From contig CAMDGW010000023.1 in the NCBI GenBank assembly GCA_945897695.1, forward strand, positions 1 through 17,922: a stretch of DNA of 17,922 nucleotides, read 5' to 3'. Of this stretch, positions 1 through 7,283 are shown piece after piece. Made by a program: the position numbers and the translations under genes. This DNA is from Pseudobacteriovorax antillogorgiicola (lineage in GTDB: Bacteria > Bdellovibrionota_B > Oligoflexia > Oligoflexales > RGVZ01). Below the pieces are notes generated by a model that was not told where the DNA came from, ran no database searches, and saw only the letters and a list, made by a program, of their open reading frames with translations. The first letter of the stretch is position 1, and each line of letters begins with the position of its first letter.

Positions 1-1136
1 ATAGGTAGGTATTGTTCATTTACGCCCATGACCCGTCCAGAGTCCAAATTTTTTGTCTGCCCTCCAAAGCTAACCTTTTCCAAATAAAAATTTGAAATCG
101 GTGTCAGATAGCGAATCTGAGGAAACACCCGCTTCAGTGGCTCCAAATCTCCAGCCCAAGTAAGACCTCGAAATATTTTTGATGAGACCTCCGAGCTCGA
201 GCCATATCTTCTGTAAACACCGCCGTCAATGCGGTTGATTCCTAGAGATTCGTAGCCCTCCAAAATTCTCGTCTTGGCAAATTCACCTAACGTCATAACC
301 GCCACCAGGGCCGCCGTGCCTATGGCTACACCTATCATCGTCAGTAAACTCTTTAGTTTATTTCGCCGGATGTTATCAAACCCAGGAATAACCGATTGGC
401 GCCAAGAAAAAGTTCCGCAAGATTCTCCCGCCGCAACCGAAAAATCACCCCAATTTTGCATTTGGGAATCGGTTCGAGAGTCAGACACAACTCGGCCATC
501 TTGAATCTCAATTTGTCGCGTACAAGCGGCAGCAATTTTAGGATCATGCGTAATGATAATTACGGTTTTTCCTTGTTTATTCAAATCTTCGAGAATTGAA
601 ACCACTTCTTTAGCGTTCTTCGTATCGAGATTTCCTGTTGGCTCGTCACACAAGAGAATTTCGGGATCAAACAGTAACGCACGCGCCACAGCCACCCGCT
701 GCTGCTGGCCTCCAGATAATTGATCAGGCCTGTGAAGCAGTCTTTCACCGAGACCGAGCCTAGAGGCTAAATCTTTTGCAGACCTACTGAGGGACTTGAA
801 AACTCTTTTTGAATAGACTGACGGTAATAAAACATTATCAAGAACCGAAGCTCGCGGCAGAAGGTGAAAGTGCTGGAAAATAAATCCTATGTTGTGATTT
901 CGAAACGATGCTCTTTGCTCACCGTTCATTCCATACACATCACTCCCACCTATATTCAAATGACCTTCCGTCGGACAAAGAAGGCCGCCCAAGATATAAA
1001 AGAGTGTGCTCTTACCAGAACCACTAGGCCCCGTAATGGCAACCATCTCTCCTCGTGGAATCTCAAGACTAACCTGCTTTAAGATTGAGTCACTGGAGGC
1101 AGAGTAGGAAAATGAAATATTCTGAACTTTGATCAT
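1..1136 (-). CDS. MacB-like ABC transporter, ATPase-permease fusion (partial, cut by left edge)
   Basis: Inner-membrane ABC protein that would power a tripartite efflux or export system. 378 codons are visible, running off the left edge. An N-terminal nucleotide-binding domain (about residues 1-225) has Walker A GPSGSGKST (36-44), Q-loop Q88, signature LSGGQQQ (140-146), Walker B with D164-E165, D-loop NLD and switch H197. A MacB-type permease half begins near residue 250 with a first membrane segment around 258-280, then a periplasmic region that continues past the window. The IIFQ-type Q-loop and the DEPTGNLD Walker B belong to the MacB/LolD/FtsE family. The ATG follows the adaptor stop by seven bases, so translation is probably coupled; there is no strong Shine-Dalgarno. 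It is the last visible gene of the minus-strand operon. The substrate (macrolide, peptide or lipoprotein-like) cannot be told. Confidence 0.88.
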   Translation of the reverse strand, partial: MIKVQNISFSYSASSDSILKQVSLEIPRGEMVAITGPSGSGKSTLFYILGGLLCPTEGHLNIGGSDVYGMNGEQRASFRNHNIGFIFQHFHLLPRASVLDNVLLPSVYSKRVFKSLSRSAKDLASRLGLGERLLHRPDQLSGGQQQRVAVARALLFDPEILLCDEPTGNLDTKNAKEVVSILEDLNKQGKTVIIITHDPKIAAACTRQIEIQDGRVVSDSRTDSQMQNWGDFSVAAGESCGTFSWRQSVIPGFDNIRRNKLKSLLTMIGVAIGTAALVAVMTLGEFAKTRILEGYESLGINRIDGGVYRRYGSSSEVSSKIFRGLTWAGDLEPLKRVFPQIRYLTPISNFYLEKVSFGGQTKNLDSGRVMGVNEQYLP

Positions 1137-1143
1137 AATTCAC

Positions 1144-2001
1144 TCATATTTTTTCAGAGTAAAAATCGACCTGACGGACTTTTTCACCGATCGCAAGTCC
1201 AGACCTGATTTCAATAGACTTATCATCACTAATCCCTAGGACAACTTCCTTGGTACCCCCATTTGCGGTGAGGACCACGGCCCTACCATCTTTGAGGTTG
1301 ACGTAGTCGTGAGGAAGGGTCGGCACACCTTTTGCCGAATCAAAAATAATTCGCACGGACGCTGTCATGCCGGACTTAAGCGCTTCATCAGGATTGACCA
1401 CTTGGATCTTAACGTTAAATTCAACAGCTGACTGTCCCCAGCGATTAGGATCCTTTATCTTTGCAGCTTGGGCGACTGAAACAATCTTTCCTTCATAATT
1501 ACGACTTTGGAGGGCGAGAGGACTAATTTTTGCATCAAGACCAAGCTTATATTTTGCAATATCCATCTCGGGCACAGCACACTCAACGGTAAACACACTT
1601 GGATCATCAACAACCAGTATTGGATTTTCTTTTTGTTTCTCAACCCATTCGCCCTCTTGTCGCAAAATATCGACGACTCGCCCCGAGAACTGAGCGCGCT
1701 GCGGATAGGAAGCCTCATTGGGATTTGGCGACGACGAAATCTGTACGAGCGGGTCGCCAGATTTCACGTTTTGACCAAGTTGGACAAATATTTTCCGGAT
1801 ATATCCATCAAAAGTTGGGTAAACAACGAGTCTACGTTTTGGCGTTAGCACACCCGGAACTGTAACGGCTTGCGTTATGTCGCCTTGGATAACAGCCGTT
1901 TCGCGCAAGGATGCGGAGTCCTTCTTTTTAGCATCACAGCCTTGTATCAAAATTAGGAATGCTAAGAAAAAAAACGCATTTTTATTCCATAATCGCGCCA
2001 T
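1144..2001 (-). CDS. HlyD/MacA-family periplasmic adaptor lipoprotein, short form
   Basis: Periplasmic adaptor (membrane fusion protein) linking the ABC permease to the TolC-like channel. It is 285 residues, whereas MacA is about 370. The N-terminus has a hydrophobic stretch and a lipobox ending IQGC with lipidated C22. D23 follows, the classical signal for retention in the inner membrane, which fits an adaptor. The first lipoyl half-motif (GYIRKIFVQLGQNVKSGD) is joined by only about 14 residues to the second (GRVVDILRQEGEWV). The usual alpha-helical hairpin is therefore missing. Beta-barrel and membrane-proximal domains follow up to the end. The ATG overlaps the last 20 bases of the TolC gene and has a GGGGAG ribosome site five bases upstream, indicating tight coupling. 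Family assignment is firm; substrate is unknown. Confidence 0.87.
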   Translation of the reverse strand: MARLWNKNAFFFLAFLILIQGCDAKKKDSASLRETAVIQGDITQAVTVPGVLTPKRRLVVYPTFDGYIRKIFVQLGQNVKSGDPLVQISSSPNPNEASYPQRAQFSGRVVDILRQEGEWVEKQKENPILVVDDPSVFTVECAVPEMDIAKYKLGLDAKISPLALQSRNYEGKIVSVAQAAKIKDPNRWGQSAVEFNVKIQVVNPDEALKSGMTASVRIIFDSAKGVPTLPHDYVNLKDGRAVVLTANGGTKEVVLGISDDKSIEIRSGLAIGEKVRQVDFYSEKI

Positions 2002-3286
2002 AAATGCTCCCCGCCATATTATGATATCGTATTAATCCGAGCTGCTCGGCGAGCACGCCGTCGTCAACCGCCTGCTGGGCAAGTGACAGCGCATCCAGCG
2101 CCGTAACTAAATCGAGATAACTTTGAGCTCCTCGCCGGTATTCCCGCTCAACAATCGCAAACCTCTTTTTTTCCATTTCTAGCAACTTGCGGTCGGCATT
2201 ACTTTGGGCGGCAAATGATTTCAACTCTTGATAAAGATCTTCAAAAGCCGTCTTCTGTTCTTGCCTCTTTTCATCTCGCTCTAGCACCTGTGCTTTTTGT
2301 GATGAAAGCACAGCCGATCTCTCGTGTCTTCGCTGGCCAGCGTCAAATAAATTGTATTTAAATGTTAAATTCACCGATGACTGGGAGTTGGAGTATCCCT
2401 GCTTATGGTCTTCAAAAACTCCTACGTCGCGAATACCGGCACTCAGGTTGGTCGTCAAATCAATCTGTGGACCGTATTTAGCATCCAACTGATCGACTCT
2501 TAGCTTATCTCCTTGTTCATCAAGAGAGAATATTTTGGCTGCAACCGTATTCTCCCACTGAACATTTTGAGGCGCCCTCAACGGGGTGACGATTAGTTCC
2601 CGTAGGTCTGTGACTTTAACCCCATTGACCATGTCGGTTCCCATCGCATTGCTCAGCTGTGACTGCGCAGACTTTAGCCTTCTCTTCAATACAATGCCGA
2701 TAGCTTCGCTTTGTTGAATCCGGCCCTCGATCTCCATGAGGCCTGTCTCTGCTGCCAGGCCATTTTTAACTTTCTCTTCGAGATTGGATTTTTGCCTCAA
2801 CAGCAGCTTTAACTTTTCTTCATGATTGTGCTTATCAATTAACGCTTTATGTAATCCGAAATATGCCTCCGCCGTCCTGCGGATAGCATCGTTAGCACTT
2901 AAAATCGCCTGCTGCTCGGCTTTTGTTAGTGTTAACTTTTCCAAAGATTCGTTAGCTGAGCGCTTTCCGCCATCCCAAAGATTCCAATTCAATTCTAGCC
3001 CGGCGGAATTATTCCTGTGGGGTCGCTGCATAGACGCGCCAACATCAGAGGTTAAATTCAAAGATGGCCATCGTTCTGCTGCGATCGCCTTTATTCGCGA
3101 TTCGGCGCTCAGGATATTTTCTTTCGAGGCTTTCAGGATTTTTGAGTGATTTAAGGACTCTAAACATGCTTCTTTTAACGTTACAGCAAACGCCTGGTCG
3201 ACGGTCGTTACCATGAGAAAAAGACAAGAAAAGACGGACAGCCATTTTAGGCATCGGGCAAATATAGGGAAGGCACTTGAATCCAA
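1982..3286 (-). CDS. TolC-family outer membrane efflux protein
   Basis: Outer-membrane channel component of the tripartite efflux system encoded with the next two genes. It is 434 residues, the normal size for the OEP family. A signal peptide ends near AFA at residue 34, and the mature protein opens with the typical LKEACLESL helix. Two OEP repeats follow, rich in long coiled helices, with family-like LNLTSDVGAS and FKYNLFDAGQRR strands. The TTG start is chosen because a clean TGGAGG ribosome site (3293-3298) lies six bases upstream; the first in-frame ATG is internal, at about residue 25. It is the first gene of the operon, and its 3' end overlaps the adaptor start. The upstream 209 bases hold two inverted repeats that could be operators. 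Confidence 0.9.
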   Translation of the reverse strand: MDSSAFPIFARCLKWLSVFSCLFLMVTTVDQAFAVTLKEACLESLNHSKILKASKENILSAESRIKAIAAERWPSLNLTSDVGASMQRPHRNNSAGLELNWNLWDGGKRSANESLEKLTLTKAEQQAILSANDAIRRTAEAYFGLHKALIDKHNHEEKLKLLLRQKSNLEEKVKNGLAAETGLMEIEGRIQQSEAIGIVLKRRLKSAQSQLSNAMGTDMVNGVKVTDLRELIVTPLRAPQNVQWENTVAAKIFSLDEQGDKLRVDQLDAKYGPQIDLTTNLSAGIRDVGVFEDHKQGYSNSQSSVNLTFKYNLFDAGQRRHERSAVLSSQKAQVLERDEKRQEQKTAFEDLYQELKSFAAQSNADRKLLEMEKKRFAIVEREYRRGAQSYLDLVTALDALSLAQQAVDDGVLAEQLGLIRYHNMAGSIYGAIME

Positions 3287-3325
3287 GCTAAACCTCCAGT
3301 AGTTGAAATCAGTAACGTGTGTGAT

Positions 3326-3357
3326 CGTCTTATTGCTAATCTACCAGCAATGAGATG
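3326..3357. promoter_or_regulatory. Second inverted repeat in the efflux operon upstream region
   Basis: Perfect arms ATTGCT and AGCAAT surround an eight-base centre. Pairing extends outward to about 11 of 13 positions with two mismatches. It lies roughly 40-70 bases upstream of the TolC-like start, so it may be a second operator site or a hairpin in the mRNA leader. Neither arm is followed by a T-run, so it is not a terminator. Apart from this and the neighbouring dyad, nothing else is recognised in 3287-3495. Confidence 0.3.
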
Positions 3358-3368
3358 AGTAAATCATT

Positions 3369-3388
3369 AACCGATTAATCAATCGTTT
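3369..3388. promoter_or_regulatory. Candidate operator: 20-bp imperfect dyad upstream of the efflux operon
   Basis: The sequence AACCGATTAATCAATCGTTT agrees with its own reverse complement at 16 of 20 positions. Its size and symmetry suit a dimeric repressor such as a TetR or MarR family protein. It lies about 83-102 bases upstream of the TolC-like start codon and includes a TTGATT that could be a -35 on the minus strand. No convincing -10 was found and no regulator gene is adjacent in the window, so this remains a candidate. Confidence 0.33.
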
Positions 3389-3495
3389 CGATTTCTTATT
3401 CGTTACTATGCGGTCAGCAAATCCTCGCGGTCGATCCATGATTTTAGTGCCTAAGGATCCTTCGCTGGACTTACGATGACTTAGAATTCACACTA

Positions 3496-4797
3496 TTAAA
3501 TCGTCTGACGGACGTCTTTTAGGTCGATGCCATGGTCCGTGAGTTCCTGAACGCCAATCACGCCTGACGCTAATGCACGATCAAAGAAGTTAATGAGCCC
3601 AAGCACACTTGCTCTGTCATCAAACATACCGCCGACATGGCTTGCTCTAGATGACTTTTCCATAAATGTTTTAAGTCGACTGATTGCCCCGTCAAGCTCA
3701 GAAAGGACGAAAGCATAGTTTGCTGCATGTCTTATATGAAGCTGAGACGGGTGAAGATCCCACGCCTGGTAAAAGCCGTTTGTCAGGCTTCTTGTCATCT
3801 GCTGGTAGTTGTAGCGCCATGTCTCTCTAAAAGCCTCGATAGCTTCCGGAGTTGCGTGTTTTGGCAGAATCGGAAGCCGGTTAATAATACCGTCACTCAA
3901 CCCAAGCCCGGGTGCAAGCCCAGAGAGCACTTGCATCCACATCCGCGCAAAATCTGCTGCAATATGATCAATCGCTTGACCTGCACTTCCAATTCCCATG
4001 GAGGACGTGAAATCATAAACCCCAAAATGTACGCTTCGACACCGGCCGCGAGCAGCAAGAAGAAACGTGGGCAGAGGAATCGTCCCATCTGCTGACAAGA
4101 ACGCTTCTGGCGATTCCACGAGAATTTCAACCGTAAAAAATCCAGGGGACAAATGATGCGTATTTTCAAATCCTTCCAAGACGTCGCAAAGGGTCGCGAC
4201 CTGTTCCGCATTGGTCACCTTTGGCAAGGTAACGACCAAGTGCTTTAGACCAGTAACCTTGCCGCCTGCATCGACAAAGGTTTGAACAAAAAGAGCAAGC
4301 GTTTTTAATGAACGCCTCATGCCACCAACAGATAGGGGCTTAATCCGAAATCCAATAGATCTTGGAACTGAATTTTGAGAAGCCAGATGCACAAGCGTTT
4401 TAGCTGCGGCGACGGCATGGGCATCTTCCTCCTCATCAGACCGCACACCGTAACCATCTTCAAAGTCAATGCGGTAATCCTCAAGAGGCTCGGCGTTCAT
4501 TTTTTCTGTGAGGCGGTTAAAAAGATTTTCGGCAAGAGTTGAGGTCCAGTTGACACCAACTAGCTGGTTTAAAGCCTCAGGATTTGGGGCCGCAAATTGA
4601 AAAGCTTCCTTCGCCAGCAGTGAAATTTTCGAAAATGTTTTTTCGGAGAAAAGATGGGCTCCACCATACAGCACATGAACTGGGTGCTGGTGGACATGAC
4701 GCGGAGCAAGCAGGGCAGACTGTGATTCTACCGCACGATTGGCTTTTTCGAGGCGGGTAATTTGGTTTCCGAAACTGTTTAGGTCTACATGGGTCAT
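3496..4797 (-). CDS. DUF6986-type HpcH/HpaI aldolase-superfamily protein
   Basis: A soluble 433-residue protein matching, from memory, the DUF6986 group of the phosphoenolpyruvate/HpcH-HpaI TIM-barrel superfamily (some members are labelled phosphoenolpyruvate kinase without biochemical support). Recognisable motifs in order are DFEDGYG (111-117) followed by an acidic DEEED, FRIKP (150-154), TLPKVT (190-195), VEILVE (223-228), HFGVYDFT (257-264), LSDG (300-303) and WDLHPSQL (346-353). E224/E228 and D262 are plausible metal ligands by analogy with HpcH-type aldolases. The reaction is unknown; a C-C lyase or carboxylate-chemistry enzyme is likely. The start has a GAGGGACC ribosome site with good spacing. 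It stands alone, with a strong terminator upstream and no clear terminator downstream. Confidence 0.75.
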   Translation of the reverse strand: MTHVDLNSFGNQITRLEKANRAVESQSALLAPRHVHQHPVHVLYGGAHLFSEKTFSKISLLAKEAFQFAAPNPEALNQLVGVNWTSTLAENLFNRLTEKMNAEPLEDYRIDFEDGYGVRSDEEEDAHAVAAAKTLVHLASQNSVPRSIGFRIKPLSVGGMRRSLKTLALFVQTFVDAGGKVTGLKHLVVTLPKVTNAEQVATLCDVLEGFENTHHLSPGFFTVEILVESPEAFLSADGTIPLPTFLLAARGRCRSVHFGVYDFTSSMGIGSAGQAIDHIAADFARMWMQVLSGLAPGLGLSDGIINRLPILPKHATPEAIEAFRETWRYNYQQMTRSLTNGFYQAWDLHPSQLHIRHAANYAFVLSELDGAISRLKTFMEKSSRASHVGGMFDDRASVLGLINFFDRALASGVIGVQELTDHGIDLKDVRQTI

Positions 4798-4855
4798 GAT
4801 TGGTCCCTCGAGGTGCGGAGTCGATTACGACAACCAAAGCCTAACATGACATAAC

Positions 4856-4898
4856 AAAAATCCCACTGGTAACCTTACTCAGGCGACCAGTGGGATTT
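4856..4898 (-). terminator. Strong intrinsic terminator of the rpmI-rplT transcript
   Basis: A perfect 13-bp stem (4858-4870 paired with 4886-4898) closes a 15-base loop. Read on the minus strand it is followed by TTTTTGTT. It lies 36 bases after the L20 stop codon and separates the ribosomal unit from the DUF6986 gene. On the plus strand the T-run is poor, so it acts mainly on the minus strand. Confidence 0.88.
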
Positions 4899-4934
4899 AA
4901 TGTTGTGCGTCGTTACCGTCGCAGGTGGCAGCAA

Positions 4935-5297
4935 TTACTTGCGGCCAAGTCCTGCTTTCGCTTCAGCGACAAGAGCGGAGAACGCTGCTTTGTCAGTGAT
5001 GGCGAGGTTCGAAATAACACTGCGATCAACCGTGATTCCACGCTTTTTCAGACCGTTGACGAACTCACTATACTTGAGTCCTTCAGCACGGGTTGCAGCG
5101 TTGATACGGACGATCCAAAGTTTTCTAAACTCACGTTTACGTACGCGACGATCACGGTACGAGTAGCGGAGAGCGCGGCGGACCACATGGACTGCCGTCT
5201 TGATGTTGCTCTTGCGCGTACCGCGGAAGCCCTTAGCTAAGCTAAGGAGTTTCTTCCTTCTACGTCTTGCTTTAAAACCACGTTTTACACGAGCCAT
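4935..5297 (-). CDS. rplT: 50S ribosomal protein L20
   Basis: Primary 23S rRNA-binding protein needed for early assembly of the large subunit, and an autogenous repressor of its own operon in several bacteria. It is 120 residues, normal length. The N-terminus MARVKRG and the strongly basic first 60 residues (KARRRRKK, RRALRYSYRDRR) are diagnostic, followed by the globular part with LWIVRINAA and GLKYSEFVNGL. It starts 11 bases after the L35 stop; the ribosome site overlaps the L35 stop region (GGATAAGGGTAGG), so the two are coupled. A strong terminator follows. Confidence 0.98.
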   Translation of the reverse strand: MARVKRGFKARRRRKKLLSLAKGFRGTRKSNIKTAVHVVRRALRYSYRDRRVRKREFRKLWIVRINAATRAEGLKYSEFVNGLKKRGITVDRSVISNLAITDKAAFSALVAEAKAGLGRK

Positions 5298-5308
5298 GAT
5301 ACCTACCC

Positions 5309-5506
5309 TTATCCGTTAGGAAGACAGCGCATCACTAGTCCTAGATTGGAATCATCGACGTAACCGCCCTTTTTGAGCTTGTTCTTACGACCGCGATCCT
5401 TCTTCGTGAGGATGTGACGCTTGTTTGCGTGACTGCGCTTGACCTTACCACTAGAGAGCACTGTAAAGCGCTTAGCGGCTGCGCGTTTGGTCTTGATCTT
5501 TGGCAT
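5309..5506 (-). CDS. rpmI: 50S ribosomal protein L35
   Basis: Small basic large-subunit protein of 65 residues, the standard length. MPKIKTKRAAAKRF at the N-terminus and the lysine/arginine-rich centre (HILTKKDRGRKNKLKKG) are characteristic. The ATG has a GAGGTGG ribosome site. In most bacteria infC (and often thrS) lies directly upstream in the same operon. Here the upstream gene is an unrelated exported protein, so infC must be elsewhere. Confidence 0.97.
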   Translation of the reverse strand: MPKIKTKRAAAKRFTVLSSGKVKRSHANKRHILTKKDRGRKNKLKKGGYVDDSNLGLVMRCLPNG

Positions 5507-5637
5507 TCAACCACCTCAAATCATTAATGAAAATCACCAAAATGACGGGGGCCACCCGGTGAAAGTGAACCGAAGGTGTATCACTTTGACTTTTTAGAGG
5601 CAAGAAGTTCTTTAGATTTTTTGTATTTACAACGCAA
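5507..5637 (-). promoter_or_regulatory. Promoter and leader region of rpmI-rplT (candidate)
   Basis: About 130 bases between the upstream stem-loop and L35. Two weak sigma70-like pairs can be drawn on the minus strand: TTGCGT (5632-5637) with a 17-base spacer to TAAAGA (5609-5614), and TTGCCT-N17-TACACC a little downstream. The leader contains the pairing segments CGGT and ACCG around GAAAGTGA (about 5557-5572), flanked by CACC and GGTG. This could form an RNA hairpin near the L35 ribosome site. L20 autoregulation through a leader is known in other bacteria; no match to a known leader motif could be made by eye. Confidence 0.35.
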
Positions 5638-5660
5638 GGCCCCCAAGGGTTTCAGGGGCC
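5638..5660 (-). terminator. GC-rich stem-loop after the LPP20-like gene, probable terminator
   Basis: Arms GGCCCC (5638-5643) and GGGGCC (5655-5660) enclose an 11-base loop, eight bases past the stop of the exported-protein gene. On the minus strand the downstream tract is only TTGCGTTGT, so termination may be partial and some read-through into rpmI-rplT is possible. Confidence 0.45.
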
Positions 5661-5668
5661 AAAAATGC

Positions 5669-6394
5669 TCACTCAACCACGAAAGAAGCGGCACCCGTTG
5701 CAACCGCCGCCGAAAAAGCTGGCTTCCAGTCGGATGCATTGACCTTGATGACGCCACGCTCAGTTGAAGTCCCTGAAATAACGCTTAACTTGTTAGGTGC
5801 CACTGCCGCGTCACCATCAATTTTTGACCTAAACCACCGGGGCATTGTGCCCCCATTATGCACAGAACTTGCCAGGTGATTGCCGTTGACGAGCTCCTTG
5901 CCCTGATCATCGACAATACGGACAAAAGCAGCAGGCTTTGCCCCCTTTGCCAGCCTAATCACGACAGGCTCAGCATTGCCGCCGGATAACGTTGCTGGAG
6001 AGGTGGCCGTTGTTAATTGCGGGGTGACCTTCTGAAGCGGAGCCTCAAGAAGGACTTTTACGCGCCTATCGCCAAAATAAGAGGTCGAAACCGAAACCGT
6101 AGCTGCTGCAAGTTTTGACACAGTATCAGCCGACGTACGATCCACGAAACCTAGGCGCCCTGACATCACTTTTGGAAGATGCATCTCTGCTGCACGAAGA
6201 CCATCAGCCCATGCACGCTGCTCAGCAGCGCGAAAGTTTTCGTCTCCATCATGAATGGTACCGACGCCGTAAAACCTCACTTTGCCAGTGGTCCAATTGA
6301 CTTCATAGCGACCATCGCGCTCGATGAGGTTTGCGGCAAGGGAGTAATCTGCAACAGCTGCTAGGATAAGCATACTTAAGGCTGACTTAATCAT
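5669..6394 (-). CDS. Exported LPP20-like protein of unknown function
   Basis: 241 residues with a signal peptide (MIKSALSMLILAAV...) and a likely cleavage after SLA at residue 20, so probably periplasmic or surface-associated. The segment YEVNWTTGKVRFYGVGT followed by an alanine-rich helix resembles the LPP20 lipoprotein domain, in which 'NW-TG-V...G-G' precedes a helix. There is no lipobox, so it is not itself a lipoprotein. The C-terminal half (from about residue 130) contains beta-rich, Ala/Val/Thr-rich sequence without a recognised domain. ATG 6394 is preferred over GTG 6400 because AGAGGGA lies seven bases before the ATG but abuts the GTG. It starts 61 bases after the phosphatase gene with no terminator between, so the two may be cotranscribed. 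The role is unknown. Confidence 0.72.
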   Translation of the reverse strand: MIKSALSMLILAAVADYSLAANLIERDGRYEVNWTTGKVRFYGVGTIHDGDENFRAAEQRAWADGLRAAEMHLPKVMSGRLGFVDRTSADTVSKLAAATVSVSTSYFGDRRVKVLLEAPLQKVTPQLTTATSPATLSGGNAEPVVIRLAKGAKPAAFVRIVDDQGKELVNGNHLASSVHNGGTMPRWFRSKIDGDAAVAPNKLSVISGTSTERGVIKVNASDWKPAFSAAVATGAASFVVE

Positions 6395-6455
6395 AAGCAC
6401 TCCCTCTTAAACGCCAGAACCACGTTGGCTATATTTTTTGCTGCGCCCATGGAAA

Positions 6456-7283
6456 TCATACCTGGAGTATGCTCGACACCTGAGACACGACGGCATCCAC
6501 ACCCGCAATGATTCCATCACCTTCTATACTATAGGATAGTGGCTGTTTACTAGGCACCAAAGAGGAAGGATCTGCCGGGTAGTTTGCAACCTGTCCCCCA
6601 GCTTCCGTCACCAGGAGACTGCCCGCAGCGATGTCCCAAAGAGCGAGTCCGCGCTCCCAGAACGCATCGAAGATCCCTTCTGCCACCAAGGCAAGATCCA
6701 AAGCTGCAGAGCCATCCCTTCGAATTGATTGACAAGTTTGCGCTACGCGGCGGAACCTTTCCACCTCCCGGTCCAGATCCTTTCCGACCGTGTAGTAAAA
6801 GCCCGTCACCAAAAAACACTGCGCCACTGGTCTAGGCTTTTGCACCTGCAGCTTGCGGCCGTTACACTCAGCGCCACCACCGAGCTTTGCCAGGTACTTT
6901 TTTGCGTGAACTGGATCACCAATGCCTCCAGCTAGAATTTTTAGAGATCCATCTTGCTGAAATTCGCCGTAACCAATGGAGACGCTGAAAAAAGGATAGC
7001 CATTGGCGAAATTGGTTGTACCGTCCAGAGGATCGACAATCCAAACCCTTTGACCCGGGGCGCGGCTGACTTTCAGTTGTCCCGATTCTTCACTGATGAT
7101 GGCATCACCTGGAAAATACTTTGAAATACGGTCTAAAACTATCTTTTCAGATGCCAAATCAGCATCGGTTACGAGACTTAAATCCTTTTTCTGACGAACA
7201 TTGTTGGAAGAACCGAATCGCTTCACAAGCTCTATTCCACTTAGGTCTAGAGTTTCAGCGATAAAGCTAGCTACATCAGTCAT
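6456..7283 (-). CDS. Inositol monophosphatase family protein
   Basis: Mg2+-dependent phosphatase of the IMPase/SuhB/CysQ superfamily, cytoplasmic, about 275 residues. The two signature motifs are present: VDPLDGTTNF with metal ligands D, L and D preceded by the EES glutamate, and WDIAAG with the third metal aspartate near the C-terminus. Substrate choice (myo-inositol-1-phosphate, PAP or fructose-1,6-bisphosphate) cannot be decided by eye, although the length and motifs are closest to SuhB-like members. ATG 7283 is chosen because AAGGA lies 11 bases upstream; the alternative ATG at 7295 would have AAAAGG directly abutting it. The gene is divergent from the RNase Y-like gene and probably cotranscribed with the exported protein downstream. 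Confidence 0.92.
   Translation of the reverse strand: MTDVASFIAETLDLSGIELVKRFGSSNNVRQKKDLSLVTDADLASEKIVLDRISKYFPGDAIISEESGQLKVSRAPGQRVWIVDPLDGTTNFANGYPFFSVSIGYGEFQQDGSLKILAGGIGDPVHAKKYLAKLGGGAECNGRKLQVQKPRPVAQCFLVTGFYYTVGKDLDREVERFRRVAQTCQSIRRDGSAALDLALVAEGIFDAFWERGLALWDIAAGSLLVTEAGGQVANYPADPSSLVPSKQPLSYSIEGDGIIAGVDAVVSQVSSILQV

Noticed and set aside
1507..1848. 113-codon open frame on the plus strand opposite the efflux adaptor
   Set aside because: Antisense shadow of the adaptor gene; product shows no family features.
3453..3462. Perfect palindrome AAGGATCCTT after the DUF6986-type gene as a terminator or operator
   Set aside because: Ten bases with no loop and no following T-run on either strand; short palindromes of this size occur by chance.
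3727..4095. 122-codon open frame on the plus strand opposite the DUF6986-type gene
   Set aside because: Antisense shadow of a gene with clear protein motifs; no ribosome site.
4890..5240. 116-codon open frame on the plus strand opposite rplT
   Set aside because: Antisense shadow of the conserved L20 gene, starting in the right arm of the terminator hairpin.
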